A stretch of DNA of 64,000 nucleotides, taken from assembly GCA_000733355.1 (NCBI GenBank), contig JNVV01000007.1, positions 556,624 to 620,623 on the forward strand. Reading direction: 5' to 3'. Under the pieces are notes generated by a model. It did not search any database and was not told the origin of the DNA. It was given only the letters and a program-made list of their open reading frames with translations. Source of the DNA: Falciphora oryzae. Lineage: Eukaryota > Ascomycota > Sordariomycetes > Magnaporthales > Magnaporthaceae. Positions 35,144 through 48,332 of the stretch are shown here, piece by piece. Positions within the stretch are counted from its first letter, which is position 1. Each line of letters opens with the position of its first letter. A program made the position numbers and the translations under genes.

Positions 35144-38100
35144 AGACACCTCCACCTCCACCTTCAGTCCTCCCGACGCTTTTTTTTCTTCTTTTCTTCT
35201 CCCTCTTCCCGTTTCTTCATATTCTTTTTCCCCTTGTATTTTTCCTTTATTTATTTTGCAGTTTTAAAATGGGGTCCATGCATCTTCACGACTCATGCAA
35301 GATTGGGAACCGCACTGGTCCGCTCGCCAACGTGGTGTATCGTTTCCCTCCCCCATCGCCTCATTTCTGAGCCATGCTCTCTGTCCGCGCTAGTCTAGGC
35401 GTCTCGTAGTGATGTTATTTTGGGCAAGGACTTCGGGGAGTCTCATCTGTCAGTCGAAGCGCTGCTGTTTAGCGTCATGATGCCAAACCCCCCTTCAACC
35501 CAAGTGGGCCAGCCATCCAACTGGCAGGCCGCCATAGGTGCAACCACGCGCACTGTGGTGTGGCATATGCGGAGCTATCACGTCCCTGGGGTTGATTGAA
35601 GGCCGTCGGGCCAGCGGCCTGCTCGAGGGAAGGATGACTAGGCGACACCATCTCGCCCGGGATCCCAGCCGAGAAGACGGTGCGCGTCTTAGCGTGTGCC
35701 GCCGTCGTTGGGCTGGACAAAGAGACGGACGGCGGACGGCCCCATAAACTCGCAAGGTCCACCAGGTGTGTGTCTGTGCCGGTATATGTGGTACAACTAC
35801 ATACTGCTATATGTGTATCGAGGCACAAACGGGCCGCGTCGCCTTCCTTGTCGACTTTTTTTTTTTCTTCCTCTTTTTTTTTCACACACGACGATATCTA
35901 TCTTTGTTCTCCTACGTTGAATTGTATGCATGTATGTACCTCCTCGGATCGCCTCTATCCCTCCTGGTCTAGGCCATCGTGATTGCTGCTCGCGAAAGGT
36001 CCAGTCCGGAGCAGGGCATGAGACCTGTGTCATTTTATTTCGTTCTCGATATTGCCCATGTCATCTGGTTGGTCGACTTGGCTCTCTGTTTACCTACCTG
36101 ATACCCTGAGGGGCCTGATTTCACCAATGGGCGAGAGCGAAAAAGAAAAAAAAAAAAAAAACAGACCACACTTGGCCCAAGGGTGGGCTCTCGACCAGGC
36201 CGGATCTACTACGTACAGTCACGGTAGCATACACGGTAGCGGGGATGCGCAATTCGGTTTACGTGGAGTGATACGCGTACCTTTTTGATAGGGCACGAGC
36301 AGCAGCAAGCAGCAAGCAAAGCAAGCGACGGCGAGCCCGCCCGGGGACCAGGGACCGGGCACTGGGGCGCGGGGCGGTACCGGTACATCTATCTGGCCGC
36401 TGTCGCCCCGTTCGTTTCCGCAGCACCGGTACTTTTGGCGCCTTTGCGACCTGAATGTGGCCGGGCGGGCGAGTTAGGTTGGGTGGCGAAGTCTCCGTTC
36501 CGCATCTCCGTCGGCGTGCTCTTCGACCTCTTATTCTATTTTTTTTTCTCTTCTTCTCCCCTTCCCATACCCTAGTCCCAGCCCATGCCCTCCACAGGCT
36601 GTGGGTGGTGATTCGAGTGGATAACTTTTTTTTTTTTTTTTTTTTCGACGACGGACCAAGCTACCGGAGTAGGCAGTCGGAACTGGGTTCAGCCTTGCAC
36701 GACGGGAGGTCGAAGCCGTCGGGATGGAGACCGGGGCGGAGACGGACAAAGGAGAGGAAAAAAAAAAAAGCTCGACGTCGGCCGTGTGTTTTCCTTTGTT
36801 TATGGTGCACCAGTAGCGCCAGCAGCAGTCCTCAATCCCCACCCACACCAAGCTGCAGCACACCGAGGAATTTGTGGGGAGGGAGGGCGTGATGAGAAGA
36901 CGCCGGGTCCTGCATATTTGTATTGGCATGTGGCATGATGCTTGTCTTGATGTCTTTTGCCGTCCTGTCTGTGTTGCTTCCCCCTTACCTCTTTGTACGT
37001 AATTCCGTCGGTGATCCGGCCGTGGCGTGTCCTGTCCGCTGGGCGAAAAAGGCACAGGTCCCAAGTTCAAGGCCAAGCTACGATGCATGCATGGGCCTCA
37101 CTCATCCTGTTGTCACGCACGGAGAAAACGGGTGGCAACACAGAGCGGTACGTACCTTGTAACTAGCGCAAGGTGAAATCACTCGCGGGCGGTTACAATA
37201 TTGCATCTATACAGGGCTCAGACTTGGAAAGTATGAGCATGAGTAACGCCAGAAAAAAAAAAAAAAGCAGTGTTCCACCATCTCCCGTCCGTTTCCTCTT
37301 TCTCCCTCGGTCTCTTTTTGCCGTGCAAGCCAGCCGGGCCCGGACATGCACATGAGAAAGAAAGGAGCCCGGTGAATCGGCAGGGCCTGGAAGGCTCGGC
37401 CAGAACAGGGACGACGCTCGGGCTTTTAGCGGGGACGAGAAGGAGTCGGCTCGGCGAACAGCCGGGATCCATGGGGGAAGAGAGGGAAAGCGGCATAAAA
37501 AAAAATTAAAAAAAAAAAAGAGAACAGAGAAAAACGGGAAGGGAGGGAGAACATGCGCAATCCAAACTGATTTCCCGATGTCAGGCAAAAGTCAAAGAAC
37601 GCAGGGCAGGGCAGGTGGGGGGCAAAAGGGCGGAGGAGGGGACTGCGGATGCGACAGGGACTGTCTTGGACGGCTTTTGGAATTGTCTGAAGAACCCCGA
37701 GAGAGAAAAAAAAAAAAAAAAAAGGCAGAAAAAAGGAGGCCGTTCCACAGCCGCACGTCCACTCAATCATACCTCTCAATTTCGAGCGTGCATGCTGCTG
37801 TATTTCCAATATTGGCAGCCCAAGAGCCACCCACCGCGTAGGCGGTAGGATTGCTTCAGCGTTGGAAAGGAACATGGATATGGGGGTTTAGGCAAGTGTG
37901 GTGGTGTTGGTGGCGGTGGTAGTTGGGCTCTGGACGGACGAGGGTCTCGCTCGCTCCCAGATCACATGCCAAACACGACCTACCCTCCCGTCCTGATATC
38001 AATCAGCAAACGGGCGTAGGGGAGAGGCAGCCCCGTGCTGGTAAAATTTGGAATGGCCAACGATGTTGCTGGCACCGCCTTGGCATGCTCATGGATGGCC

Positions 38101-41100
38101 CCTGAAGCGCTGCCGAAGTGGTTGCTCAAAGAGTCGTTTTTTTCCCCTCCCCTTTTTTTTTTCTCATCCGAGAGACGGGGAGTGTGCACTGAACACAAGC
38201 CCACCTCTGGGCATGTACATCCAGTTACCTTTTTTTTTTTTTCCTTCTCTCTGTTCCATTCTGTCCGCCGCAAAAGAAAACAACACGGGGATGCCCGAGG
38301 TTCGCCATGAAACCTGGGCACTTCCCCAGGATCGACCGTCTCGGGAAAGAACACGGCGGGCCAAGCAGGCCGGAGCAGGCGCAGGGGTCGCGGGTCGCGT
38401 CGGGATGAGGAGGGTTTTACATACGGGCGTAGCGGCCCGCCAATCGACAATTAATATCGATCATCGACGATGATCGAGTGAGGACAAGAAAATAGACACG
38501 GCTCGATGTACCTTGGCCGCATCCTTGGGGGAGGAGCCCAACAGCCATTTACCACGCCCGGCGTGAGGGGGAGGGGGTGGGGGTGGGGTTGGGCGAGGGA
38601 GGAGGGGGATGGACAGAAACCCCAGGTGGTGATAGGCTGTTGGTTTGGCTGTGCCCCCTGGCGACAAGCCATGCGGCGCTTCGGCGCACGGTCAAGGGGA
38701 GGGCGCAGCCGGACGATCAGGTGAGTGGGTAGATCTGCGTACAGAGGTCTAGGTAGACTGTTCCAAGCGGCAGGCTTTCCCAGGTTCAGAAGATTCCATC
38801 TTGGGCAGCACCTTGGCAGATTTGCGGGAGGGTCGCGATACCGAGGAGGGGACAAGCAAACCGATGCCCCTGCAGCCTCCCGCTCGCACAAATACAAACA
38901 CACACAAGGCTTGGATAGACGTCATGCAAACATGCCCGCCTCTTGACAAGGAGACCAGAGCAGGGAAATGAAGACGGGAGGGACACGGCAACCCTCACCA
39001 CCCAGGGCGATCACGATGGTGATCAGGAGCACTTCAACCACGCAGTCTGCTTCGATGGTGCTCAAAACGCGTCCCCCTCAACCCTCTCGGTCAGAAACCA
39101 GTCGGGCTCCTGCCATCCAATCGCGCAGGGATGCCGTGCGCGTGCTTACGCTTGCTTACCTCGGGCACCTTACCTATAGGCTGCCTCCCATAGGCTCTGC
39201 CCAGAGGGTTGGTGCCACCCTTTTGCCTCTTTTCGCCTCCTCGCAGACGCTGCCAAGACCGTGATGCGACGCAGGCGAGAGCCTAGCACGGAGCTCATGC
39301 TCGAGGCCAAACGATAGCTTTCTGCTGTTCTTCGAGGGGATTGGGGCGGGCATGGGTGCCGGATAAAAGGACCTAATTTGGCAACGATAGCACTAGCGCG
39401 GCGCTGCTTGGCCCTGTCAAACTCGCTCGAGGCCAGCCGTGCCCCTGTTCCGGGGGTGCTGCCACCAACTAGTCGAGGGAGAGGTCGGATGTGAATAATA
39501 TTAACGTGACCAGCCAGTAAGCACCCGCAGCTAGGCCGGACTAGTGCACAAGCACGGGTAGGAAGGCTAGCAGACATCAAGTAGATGCAGGCAGCGTGAG
39601 TGTGGCAACTTCTTCTCGTGTTCGGAGACACGGCTGGCCAGCCGGCTGGCCGCCAGATCCGGGACGGTGAAGAGACGGCGCGAAGATCCAGGCCCTCGGG
39701 CCTCGACTCGTGCGTAGGCTAGGCGCCCGCACAGAGGGTCGCTTTGGTCGGGTTATCACAGAACCGCCGTCTGTTCTCGCAGCGAATTCCAGAGCGCGGC
39801 GGGCAGGTCCATCAACGCCAGATAAGCAACGAGTCCGTGCAGACCTTTCCTCGGACAATTCCAAATTAGCGGAGCGGCCTGGGCCTGTCTTTGTTTGGAC
39901 GTCGATGTATCCTTGCAATATTGGCTGAAGAAGACGGCGTGAGAGAAAAAAGAAGAAAAGACGGAAATAAAGGCGGGGGGAAAAGAAGCGGCAAGTGGAT
40001 TCGGGACTGGAGAGATCAAAGACTTGTCGTATACCACAGCAGCATACGTCGAGGTACGGCTGTTGGATACGGCCGGCTGCAGGAGATACCCTGCCACAAG
40101 CCGCCTGTGTTTGTGAGGCTCAACCGGGGTGTGTGGGTTCTGTTCTGTTCTTAGCCCGCTGTCAGATCAGGTTTGCCGCCATCTCAATTCGAGGTGGAGC
40201 GAGCGCCACACGCTGGACATGCGCTAAGCACACGCACAGAGAGATGGAGGACAACTGCCAAATGAGGGCAGTTCGAGGCACGCGGTCGAAAGGGGAAAGA
40301 TAGCGCAAGCATTGCGAGACTGAGACCACGCGTCATCCATCAAGGTGCCCGTCGCGCTGTCGCGGCAGCCTTGCTCACGTGTTCCTTAGTTTGATTTGAT
40401 ATAGGTCGCTCCTTCCTTTTTCGCGCTGTTGCTCGCCCCTGCCGGCACATGTTCCCTGGAACCTGCATATCGAGTAATACCGCGCACGTGCTATGCCGCT
40501 CCCGAGCGTCCAATGGCTTGCGCCGCCAATGGGCCACTCCCGTTCCCACCCTTCCCAGCCTCTGGTCGGGCGAGGAAAACCGGGGCCTGACCTGATATTG
40601 GGGGACCAGGCCAATGGGCCGTGGGGACCCTCTCGACCCCCTCCTGTAATTGCCTGTGGCTGTTGAAACGCCACCCGTTCCCCCACGTTTGCCGGCCGCT
40701 GCTGGTGGTGGCCCGCGGGCGCCGAATTCAAACGACGGCGGGCCGACCACGTTCGCCTGTTTTATTTTTTCAAACAAACGCCGACGCTGCCCTTGCCGCC
40801 CTCGATATGCATAGATTCAATGCGGGCGAGCTATTCTCGGCGCGGAGATGGGGTCATTTCACCCCCTCGGCAGTCATTTGCCGTGTATTATTGCCCTCTG
40901 GTCGACGCTAGTGACCTACCACCACCTCACCTCGCCCCTGCGAGAGCGCCCTCGCCAGGAACAGGGGCTCTGGGAACAAACCCACGAGGCGGCGATGCAT
41001 GGCGGGCGTTTTGAAAACGCCCGACCGACCGAAAGAGAAAAAAAAGAAAAAAAAGAAAGAAAAAAAAAAGTGCCGGCGTCCTATCAAAAACATCGTGGCA

Positions 41101-44100
41101 ACGACGTCCCTCACACCTCGCTTGCGTCCTACAGTAACACGCACAGTAGTTACGTACGGCCCTCATGGTGCGGCGCGGAGTCGGCATGTTCCGCCCCTTT
41201 CCCACCCCTCCCTCGCGCGGTCGGACGGGCGAGATGACAGCGGCGTTGATGCCGTGAGCGGAAATGCAGTCCATGCCTGGCACGGAGGTACTTCCCAATC
41301 CCTTGCAGTAGCAGATCTCAGAGTTTCAGGGTTTCCCGGCTGCTGCCGGGCCCATCCATGCCATGCGTTCGTCCTGAGCACAAAAAAAAAGTCAGCCGAC
41401 TCTGCCAGCGGCCATGTGTAGGCGATCCTGGCCTCGGCTCCTAACGGCCGATAAGGCCTGTTTTTTTTTTTTCTTTTTTTTCTTTTTTTTTTTTTCGACT
41501 AAAAGGTGGGAAAACAAGCACCGCGAGCGGGCCCGGGGTACGGGTAGGTTGGGTGGTTGTGTGTTTGTTTGCTGCCATCTGGGAATCTGTATGTACCCTT
41601 GGAGTGTCCATCACATATACCCAGTACTCAATATTACCTCCCCCGGACCACCTCCCTACTTTGCGCTCGGTGTAGCGAGGAGGTTCTTCTACGAGCCCGC
41701 TCTCCATGCAGGCCAGCCCACAAAGCAGCCGAAGTGCAAATAAAGCCCCCCCTTCGACAAACTGGTCATGGACCCTCCCCTGCCCGTTCGGGTGATCTGA
41801 CACCCACTGAGGCGAGGGGTTCGGCCGTGGCGGTATGAAATTCAAAATTCGCTTCGAAAGGTTGCCAGCTCCATTGCATAGGAAGCCAGACACGCAACGA
41901 CGCCCCGGAGGATCTTGCAGGGCGGTCGGGGCGGCATGTGCAAGCGAGTCCGTCCGAGGGAGCATCGAAGGTGGTCCTGAAGCGGATCGGTCTGGTTGGT
42001 GGGTGGGAATCCGCCACCGAGCTGCGAGCCCAAAGGAAGACCAGGGGGTCCGCAGGTCAGGCACCAAGGCTTGCAAGGGCTCTTGATTAGCCTGGGGGAG
42101 GGCCGTCTTGTTGTTGGCCGCCTCCGCTCCGCATTTCCCCAGTGCGGTTTAGGGCTGTCGTTGGGTCACCCACCCTACACAGCCACTCTCGGCCAAGACA
42201 TTCCCAATAAGTTGCCTATCGCGGCAACGCCCGCGATATCTTGCTTCTCCGCGCGATTGACGCGTTGGCGGAGGTGGCTGCCAAGGCCAAAGGGGGGGCG
42301 GCGGCGGCCAGGATGCGCCGGCGGGCGTGCCACCTTTTGGGTCGATGCTACCGCAGGACAGCCTCAAAGTCAGGCGAGCGCAGAGACTGCATACCGTAAG
42401 TATATATTTAGGTACCTTCTTGCATATGTCGGCAGCGCATGTCGGTTACATCACAATCAACGTCGACCCCACCACTGCGGTTGAGGGGGACTCGTGCGGT
42501 CAGCGACCACGAAGGGTGCTCTAACGGGGAATTCCCGGAGGGGGGCGTGTTTCTCTCGGCTGCGGGGTGTTTTGTGTTTTCCTGCTTGCCGTCGTCCTTC
42601 CTGTTGATCGACGTGATAATGCAGAGCTGCTGTCCCACACAAACAGGACAGTGCGAACAATGGCCGTGCGCTGCTCACAAACCCGGGCTGATTAGCGTCG
42701 CTGGGCGCTCCTGGGGTTGCTGCCGAGACCGGGATGCTTGATTGCTGGAATGGAGCGCTGGACGTGCGGACGTGCTGGAGTCATTTGTCGACTTTGGCGT
42801 GCTCGGCTCGAGTCCGTTCTGACAAGGACCCGACGGAGGATCGAAACGATGGGGCGGCCTGGCTTCGAGAGTCTTGGCTCGCCATGGGTACCAGGCGCAT
42901 GCGGCCGAGACCAGTCCCGCTAGCTCCCGATGTGGCTAGCGTCGTGCTGCTGCTGCTGCTGACATAACCAACAGCGCGTTACCCCACGTTGTGTCTGATT
43001 GCGAGGGCATGGATGCCAAAGTGCACCGCACTCCTCTGAAGCCTCTGAAGTCTGCACATCCATACAGTGCTAAGGCGCGTCAGTGCGGTCTTGCAATGCC
43101 GCGGGAGACATCGCATCCCGGCCGGGCGCCCGCCGTCGCGACGACTCCTCGCTGTCCGTCTGGGTGCGTGGCAGCTGCCCCGATCCATCAGACCCTTCTC
43201 CTTGGCTCTGGATCGAGCCGCCAGACGACCTAGCCCCAGGCCCCATCTCCAGCGTCCTGCCCTCTTGGGGTAATCGACTCGAGCATCTGGAGCACGCCGC
43301 CATAAACACAAGACGCAAGGCATGATATCGACTGTTCCAGCCTCACCGACTCCGCCTCTCTAGACGGCCAGACCAACATCAGACCTCTCTGCCAGCCGCA
43401 CTGCCGATGCATTTCCCACTGCCGGCACCAGGAGTAGGCACGCCGCAATGGGCAATAAACAATCCCCACCTGTGCACCTACCTCGGTACCCATGCGGGCG
43501 AGAAGGCACCTCGGCTTCTGTCTTGCTGGGACAGTACCTACCAACCGAGGAGGAGCCCCCAGCGACTTCGCTTGCCCACAAGGCAACGGCCGTCCGTCCA
43601 TCAATACAGTTTCTGCCGAACGGTTCCTAGCGTGGCAGCTCCCGTTCCTATCCCGGGTAAGGGGCCTGAGTTAGTTTTCCAGGCCTCCAAGAGGGCTCGG
43701 TTTCCTGCCTCTATCTGTTGTCCTCCCCGCTCGCCTGCCCGCGGGTGAGTTGGGCTGGGGCAGGCAAGGGTTGGAAAGTCAAAAAGAGCGGCAAAATTCA
43801 AGCATGCCTCCATGCTCAACCATGGCGGCGGCCCGCGATGCCAAGCAGATCCAAAGCCAGACAGCTCCAAAGACAGCAAAGGCGTTGAACGAGCTGCATG
43901 CGGGAGGTAGGGGTCGCTGGAAGACGAGGGGAATAAACTTCGTGCAATCGCATAAACGAACCACACCACCCTCCGCCTTACCTTGAGCTGTCTTTTTACC
44001 TAGGGGCGTACAGACTTGGACCCAAAGCATCGACCGAGTACACCGTACTTTCATCACAGCGCAGGCACATACCGGGAGGCAAGATGCCTGATGCCTGTAT

Positions 44101-44685
44101 CCTGCCGGCCTGGGAAGTGGCCGTGGCATCCACCTCCTCGCGAGCTCCCCCAGTGCGCATCACATCCTGTTGCACGGACAGATGGAGAGAGCTGGACGTC
44201 CAGGCTGGCTAGCTCGGCGTCACGCAAGCTACCGATGCAGGTTGGCAGCGGCACATGGAGCTCGGAAAGCCGTCAGGTCGCCGGCATCATCGGCTGTGTG
44301 TCCTGCTGTCCGCGTCTCGCCGTCACATCCTGCAGGAGTGGCCTGTCTGCTAGTCTAATAAGCGCATGCCAGATGGAACTCGACCAAGGCCGAGAACCCG
44401 CGCGCCATAAACCCCGTGCGGCGACGACGGCGGGCAATAAACTCCCGAAGTGCCTGGCCCGGAGGCGTTGGGATGGTGTCATATGCTTTAGGGGTGATGC
44501 GCGCGTGTGGTGGGTGTGAGTGTTCGCCCTTTTTCCGACCCAAGTTAGGCTGACGTCTGCCGCCCGCCCCAAAGGCGCCGTCGCCAAACCACCCCGCCGG
44601 ATGTGTCGACGGCGCCTGTTGTTCGATTAGCGGTGGCAACGATGCTCGCCCGCCCCATCTGCTCTGCGCCGTCTGGCCCCCGGTC

Positions 44686-44707
44686 TTTTTTTTTTTTTTT
44701 TTTTTTT
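44686..44707. repeat. Poly(T) tract, 22 bases
   Basis: Uninterrupted T run in the gene-free region, one of several of similar length. Exact length is uncertain in an assembly. Confidence 0.9.
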
Positions 44708-46109
44708 GTTCGGCCGCCGCTTGGCGCGAGGGCCACATGTTTTCCTATGTTTGGAAACATCCACATCTTTTGACCTGCATCTTCTCTCTTGCTCTCCTCA
44801 AAGGCGGTATGCCCCTCGCTCGGTACATTTCGTGGGGCGTATGCAGGCCCGTCCCCATCTTTTGTTTCTGTTTCCCCGTCCCGTCTGCGCCTCTGTCATT
44901 ACGCTCTTTTTTCCTGTTGGGGTTTGTTTTTGCAAACAAGCGACAGGTGCGGAACGGGGAAAAGGGCAAAATGCAACCCAAAAACCGGGCCACGTGAGGT
45001 CAGGGTCCCCTTGTCCAACACCGGGTCCAAGCTTGAGGAGGTGGATGGAATATCCCGGTGATGGCTGTGATGGTGCAGACTCTCCAGACAGACGAGGACG
45101 GTCCTGATTCCGTAAACAGCTACCTGTCGTCTCCCCGCCTTGTGCCTCTACGCCCAAGACGCAGCTGGAGGCTAGGGAAAGATAGGGAGACGAGGGAGTC
45201 GTCTTGAACTGGAGGGAGGGGGGGGGGGACAGCGGTCAGTCCCATCTTTCCCGTTGCTTGGTCCTATGCCCTAAGGTTTCTTCCGCGCTATTACTTGTCA
45301 TCTATGTACAAGTCTCCTGAGCTCCCGGACCTGGCTACCCGGGGAGCTAGGGATGCGAAAGTGAAAGGAAGTGGTGCGTTGGTCGGGTAGCACTACACCT
45401 ACTATGTGTGTGACGGAGGCGACCTCCCTAAACACCTTCTCGACACGCGCCTACGTACGAACATGGCGAGGTGTTTGGTAGACATCGTCCTCCTACGGTA
45501 GTGCCTCCCCTCAACGTCGCCTCTTCGCGCTCTCTGGTTCGACGGCGGCGGCGGCCCGGAATTGAAGCCAGGCCGGCCGGACCCACACAACCACCCTGGA
45601 CGGCAGAGAGAGAGAGAGAGACAGGACCGGGTGAGCAAAACGAGCAGGAGTCAGGGGCTCCTCTCTCCGTCTTTCACTTCTACTCTACTAGCCAGCAAGG
45701 GGCCCGGCAAATGTCTTTCGGTTCAAGCTTCATTTTCATCTTTTGCGACCCCACCCGGCTCCACGGGCCTCTGTTGCATTGGCGCAGGACGGGATCCCCC
45801 GTTTTTTTTTTTTTCTTATTCTCCGTCTCTCTCTGCCTGTCACCCGCCCACGCACCCCTTGCTCCCCTTGCTCGCTTTCATCGGTTTTGTCGCCCTGTCC
45901 CATTTGCCTAGCGAAGCAAGCACCACGTCCTCCTCCTCCTGGAAGACGCAACGCCGGCAATCCCCGCGGGCTTCTGGGCCCTGGGGATCCTTCCAGGGAT
46001 GGACCCAAGGTCGCAAGGCTTCCCATGCCCTTGCCGTTTTTTTTTTTTTTTCTTGGCCAAGCCCCGGGCCGCGCTTCATGACAAATTTCATCATCGTATG
46101 TGCCTTCTG

Positions 46110-46193
46110 TATGTATGTGTGTATGTATGTATGTATGTATGTATGTATGTATGTATGTATGTATGTATGTATGTATGTATGTATGTATGTATG

Positions 46194-46227
<34 letters not shown>

Positions 46228-46229
46228 TG

Positions 46230-46263
<34 letters not shown>

Positions 46264-46294
46264 TGTATGTATGTATGTATGTATGTATGTATGT
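46110..46294. repeat. (TATG)n tetranucleotide microsatellite, about 185 bp
   Basis: About 45 units of GTAT with one GTGT unit near the left end and two TATATA interruptions, near 46194-46200 and 46230-46236. Because four is coprime to three, every frame stays open and reads Cys-Met-Tyr-Val on one strand and Ile-His-Thr-Tyr on the other, so the open frames here are not genes. Confidence 0.95.
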
Positions 46295-47770
46295 ACCTAG
46301 AAGCTCTCTGGCCGCCCCCGTTAGTCGACACGCCATGCCGTAGGGGTAGGCCCAGCCATTTATTGTCCGAGCGCTATTGTTTTCTTTTGAACGAGGGCAG
46401 GATTGGAGAAGGGGCGATGGCGCGATGCAGACTTGACGGCTTACAGGGCCCACGAACGCCCCCGCCCTTCCCCGTCTGGCTCTCTCTTTTTTATTTTCGT
46501 GACGGATTCGGACTCGGTGGCTGCTGCAAATCCACTGGGGCGGTGGTGGTGGCCATTTTTTTTTCTTCTTCCCGTCGAGACAGGGCCGGGTCCGTTCGGT
46601 GGTATGTTTAGCCGCCACATGCCAGGCGTCCGGGTCATTGGAGCCGTTGGATGAGCTCGAGGAACCGGCCCACGGTTCAAAGCTATTCCTTTTGGCAGTT
46701 TCTCCCGTTTTCAGGGTGCTGGGCTGGCGGTGTCCCCGGAGAAAAAAAACTCCTATTTTTTGTTTGACGCGGACAACGGTGTTCATGAAAAATTCAAAAA
46801 AATTCGATGCAACTGCAAACTGCAACGCAACGTCAACGGCTAGCCTCAAACCACTGGTCGGCGAAGTCTTTTTTTTTTTTTCTTTCTCCTTATCTTCTTG
46901 TACCCGCCTCCTTGTATTCCTCCGATGTTGGGGCCCTTTCCCTTTACTCCCTTGCACGCTGCTTGCCGCTTTGTCTATCTCGCGGGCAAGACTGGGCGAG
47001 CACAGTGCCAGCTTGCTGCCATTACGAGGGTGCGGTGGCACAGGCAGCACCAATGGCGAGGGCCGTCACATGTCGGAGCTCGCCTCCGTGTTCTGTGAGT
47101 GGCTCCCTGGCTGCGCCGTCCCTGTTACGTGCTAGGTGGTAGGTAGCATGGTAAGGGACGTGACCACCCCCAAAGAGCTAATGGCCCGAAGGGAAAATAA
47201 AAATCAACAAAACTTGTAACCCGGTAATGAAAAAAAAAAGGGGGAGAGGAAAGGAGAGAGAGCGAGCGATTCACAATCCTATTCTTTTCGTTTCCCATTT
47301 TTCCGACATGACGCGGACGGGGCCTGCCTCGTTCGTATAGTCAATTCATCATCTCTGAGCGCCTGTGTTGGAGAGCCGTCACTCTCCCCCAGAGGAGTCT
47401 CCACACCCGTCACCTTCTTCTTTACGACGCCCGAGATTGAAGCCAGCATGCAAGCCACGGCCAGCCCGCCGGACAGGGGTGGTGGAGCGATCAGCGCGCG
47501 TCGTTGCATCTCGCTCCCGTGCAGTTTGTGATACCTGAAGGGTACGAGGCCGCACGATCTAGATTACTGCACCTTGCCACGATTGGCAGCCATGACGTCC
47601 GGTCAGCACTCTTGTACTTTTAGAGTATAGGCGTGCAAGGGCTAGTGCACCTCACACGGCGCAAGGACCGGGGCTGGCGCTTCTTCTTTTTTCTCTTCTA
47701 TTGTCTTTTTTGTCGATTTCTCTATTTCGTATTATCTTTCTTTTTCTTGGTCAACGTTTTCTCGCTTGTT

Positions 47771-47772
<2 letters not shown>

Positions 47773-47803
<31 letters not shown>
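47773..47803. repeat. Poly(T) tract, 31 bases
   Basis: Longest T run of the window, embedded in a 150-base T-rich stretch starting at about 47680. It lies about 4 kb before the WOPR gene. Confidence 0.9.
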
Positions 47804-48309
47804 CTCTCTGCCCATGTCCACTTAGTTCGCGTTCCTCGGGCTGCCGCGAAGGACTCGGCTGGGGGTTTGGCGCCAGAGCCAAGCGTGGCACTCCCGCCTA
47901 ATGCGCTACGGATTGAGAATTTGGAAAATGGGGGACGCCAGCCGCTCCACTACCGCCGGTACTTCACCCTGCCCTTTCCTGGCAAGGGCGCGCCATGCTG
48001 TGGCACACAGATCGTGTAGCACAGTCGTTCTGTACTGTGTGCCAGGCCTCGCATCCTTCTAGCCTCGGAAGATTTTTTTTTTCTTTTTTTTTTCAATGCG
48101 TGTGAAGCGCTGCAGCAAACAACCACCACGACATCTATCACTATTCCACGATGCCTCCCACACAGCCAGCCATTAACTGCCCATCAAGTTCCATGCACCC
48201 CACCCCTCCCCGAGGCCATGCCAGTATGTGCAACCAACTCCCCTGGATAGTGTGTGCGTGTAAGTGTGCGTGTGTGTAATGTATGAGCATCACACTCGAA
48301 AGCACTGTA

Positions 48310-48332
48310 TGCGTGCGTGCGTGCGTGCGTGC
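48310..48332. repeat. (GTGC)n microsatellite
   Basis: Five to six GCGT units following a TGTG-rich stretch (48250-48275) in the gene-free region. Confidence 0.85.

Noticed and set aside
46091..47053. 320-codon minus-strand open frame, and overlapping frames on both strands through the TATG repeat
   Set aside because: Their openness comes from the tetranucleotide repeat (endless Tyr-Ile-His-Thr or Cys-Met-Tyr-Val) and GC-rich noncoding DNA; no domain is present.
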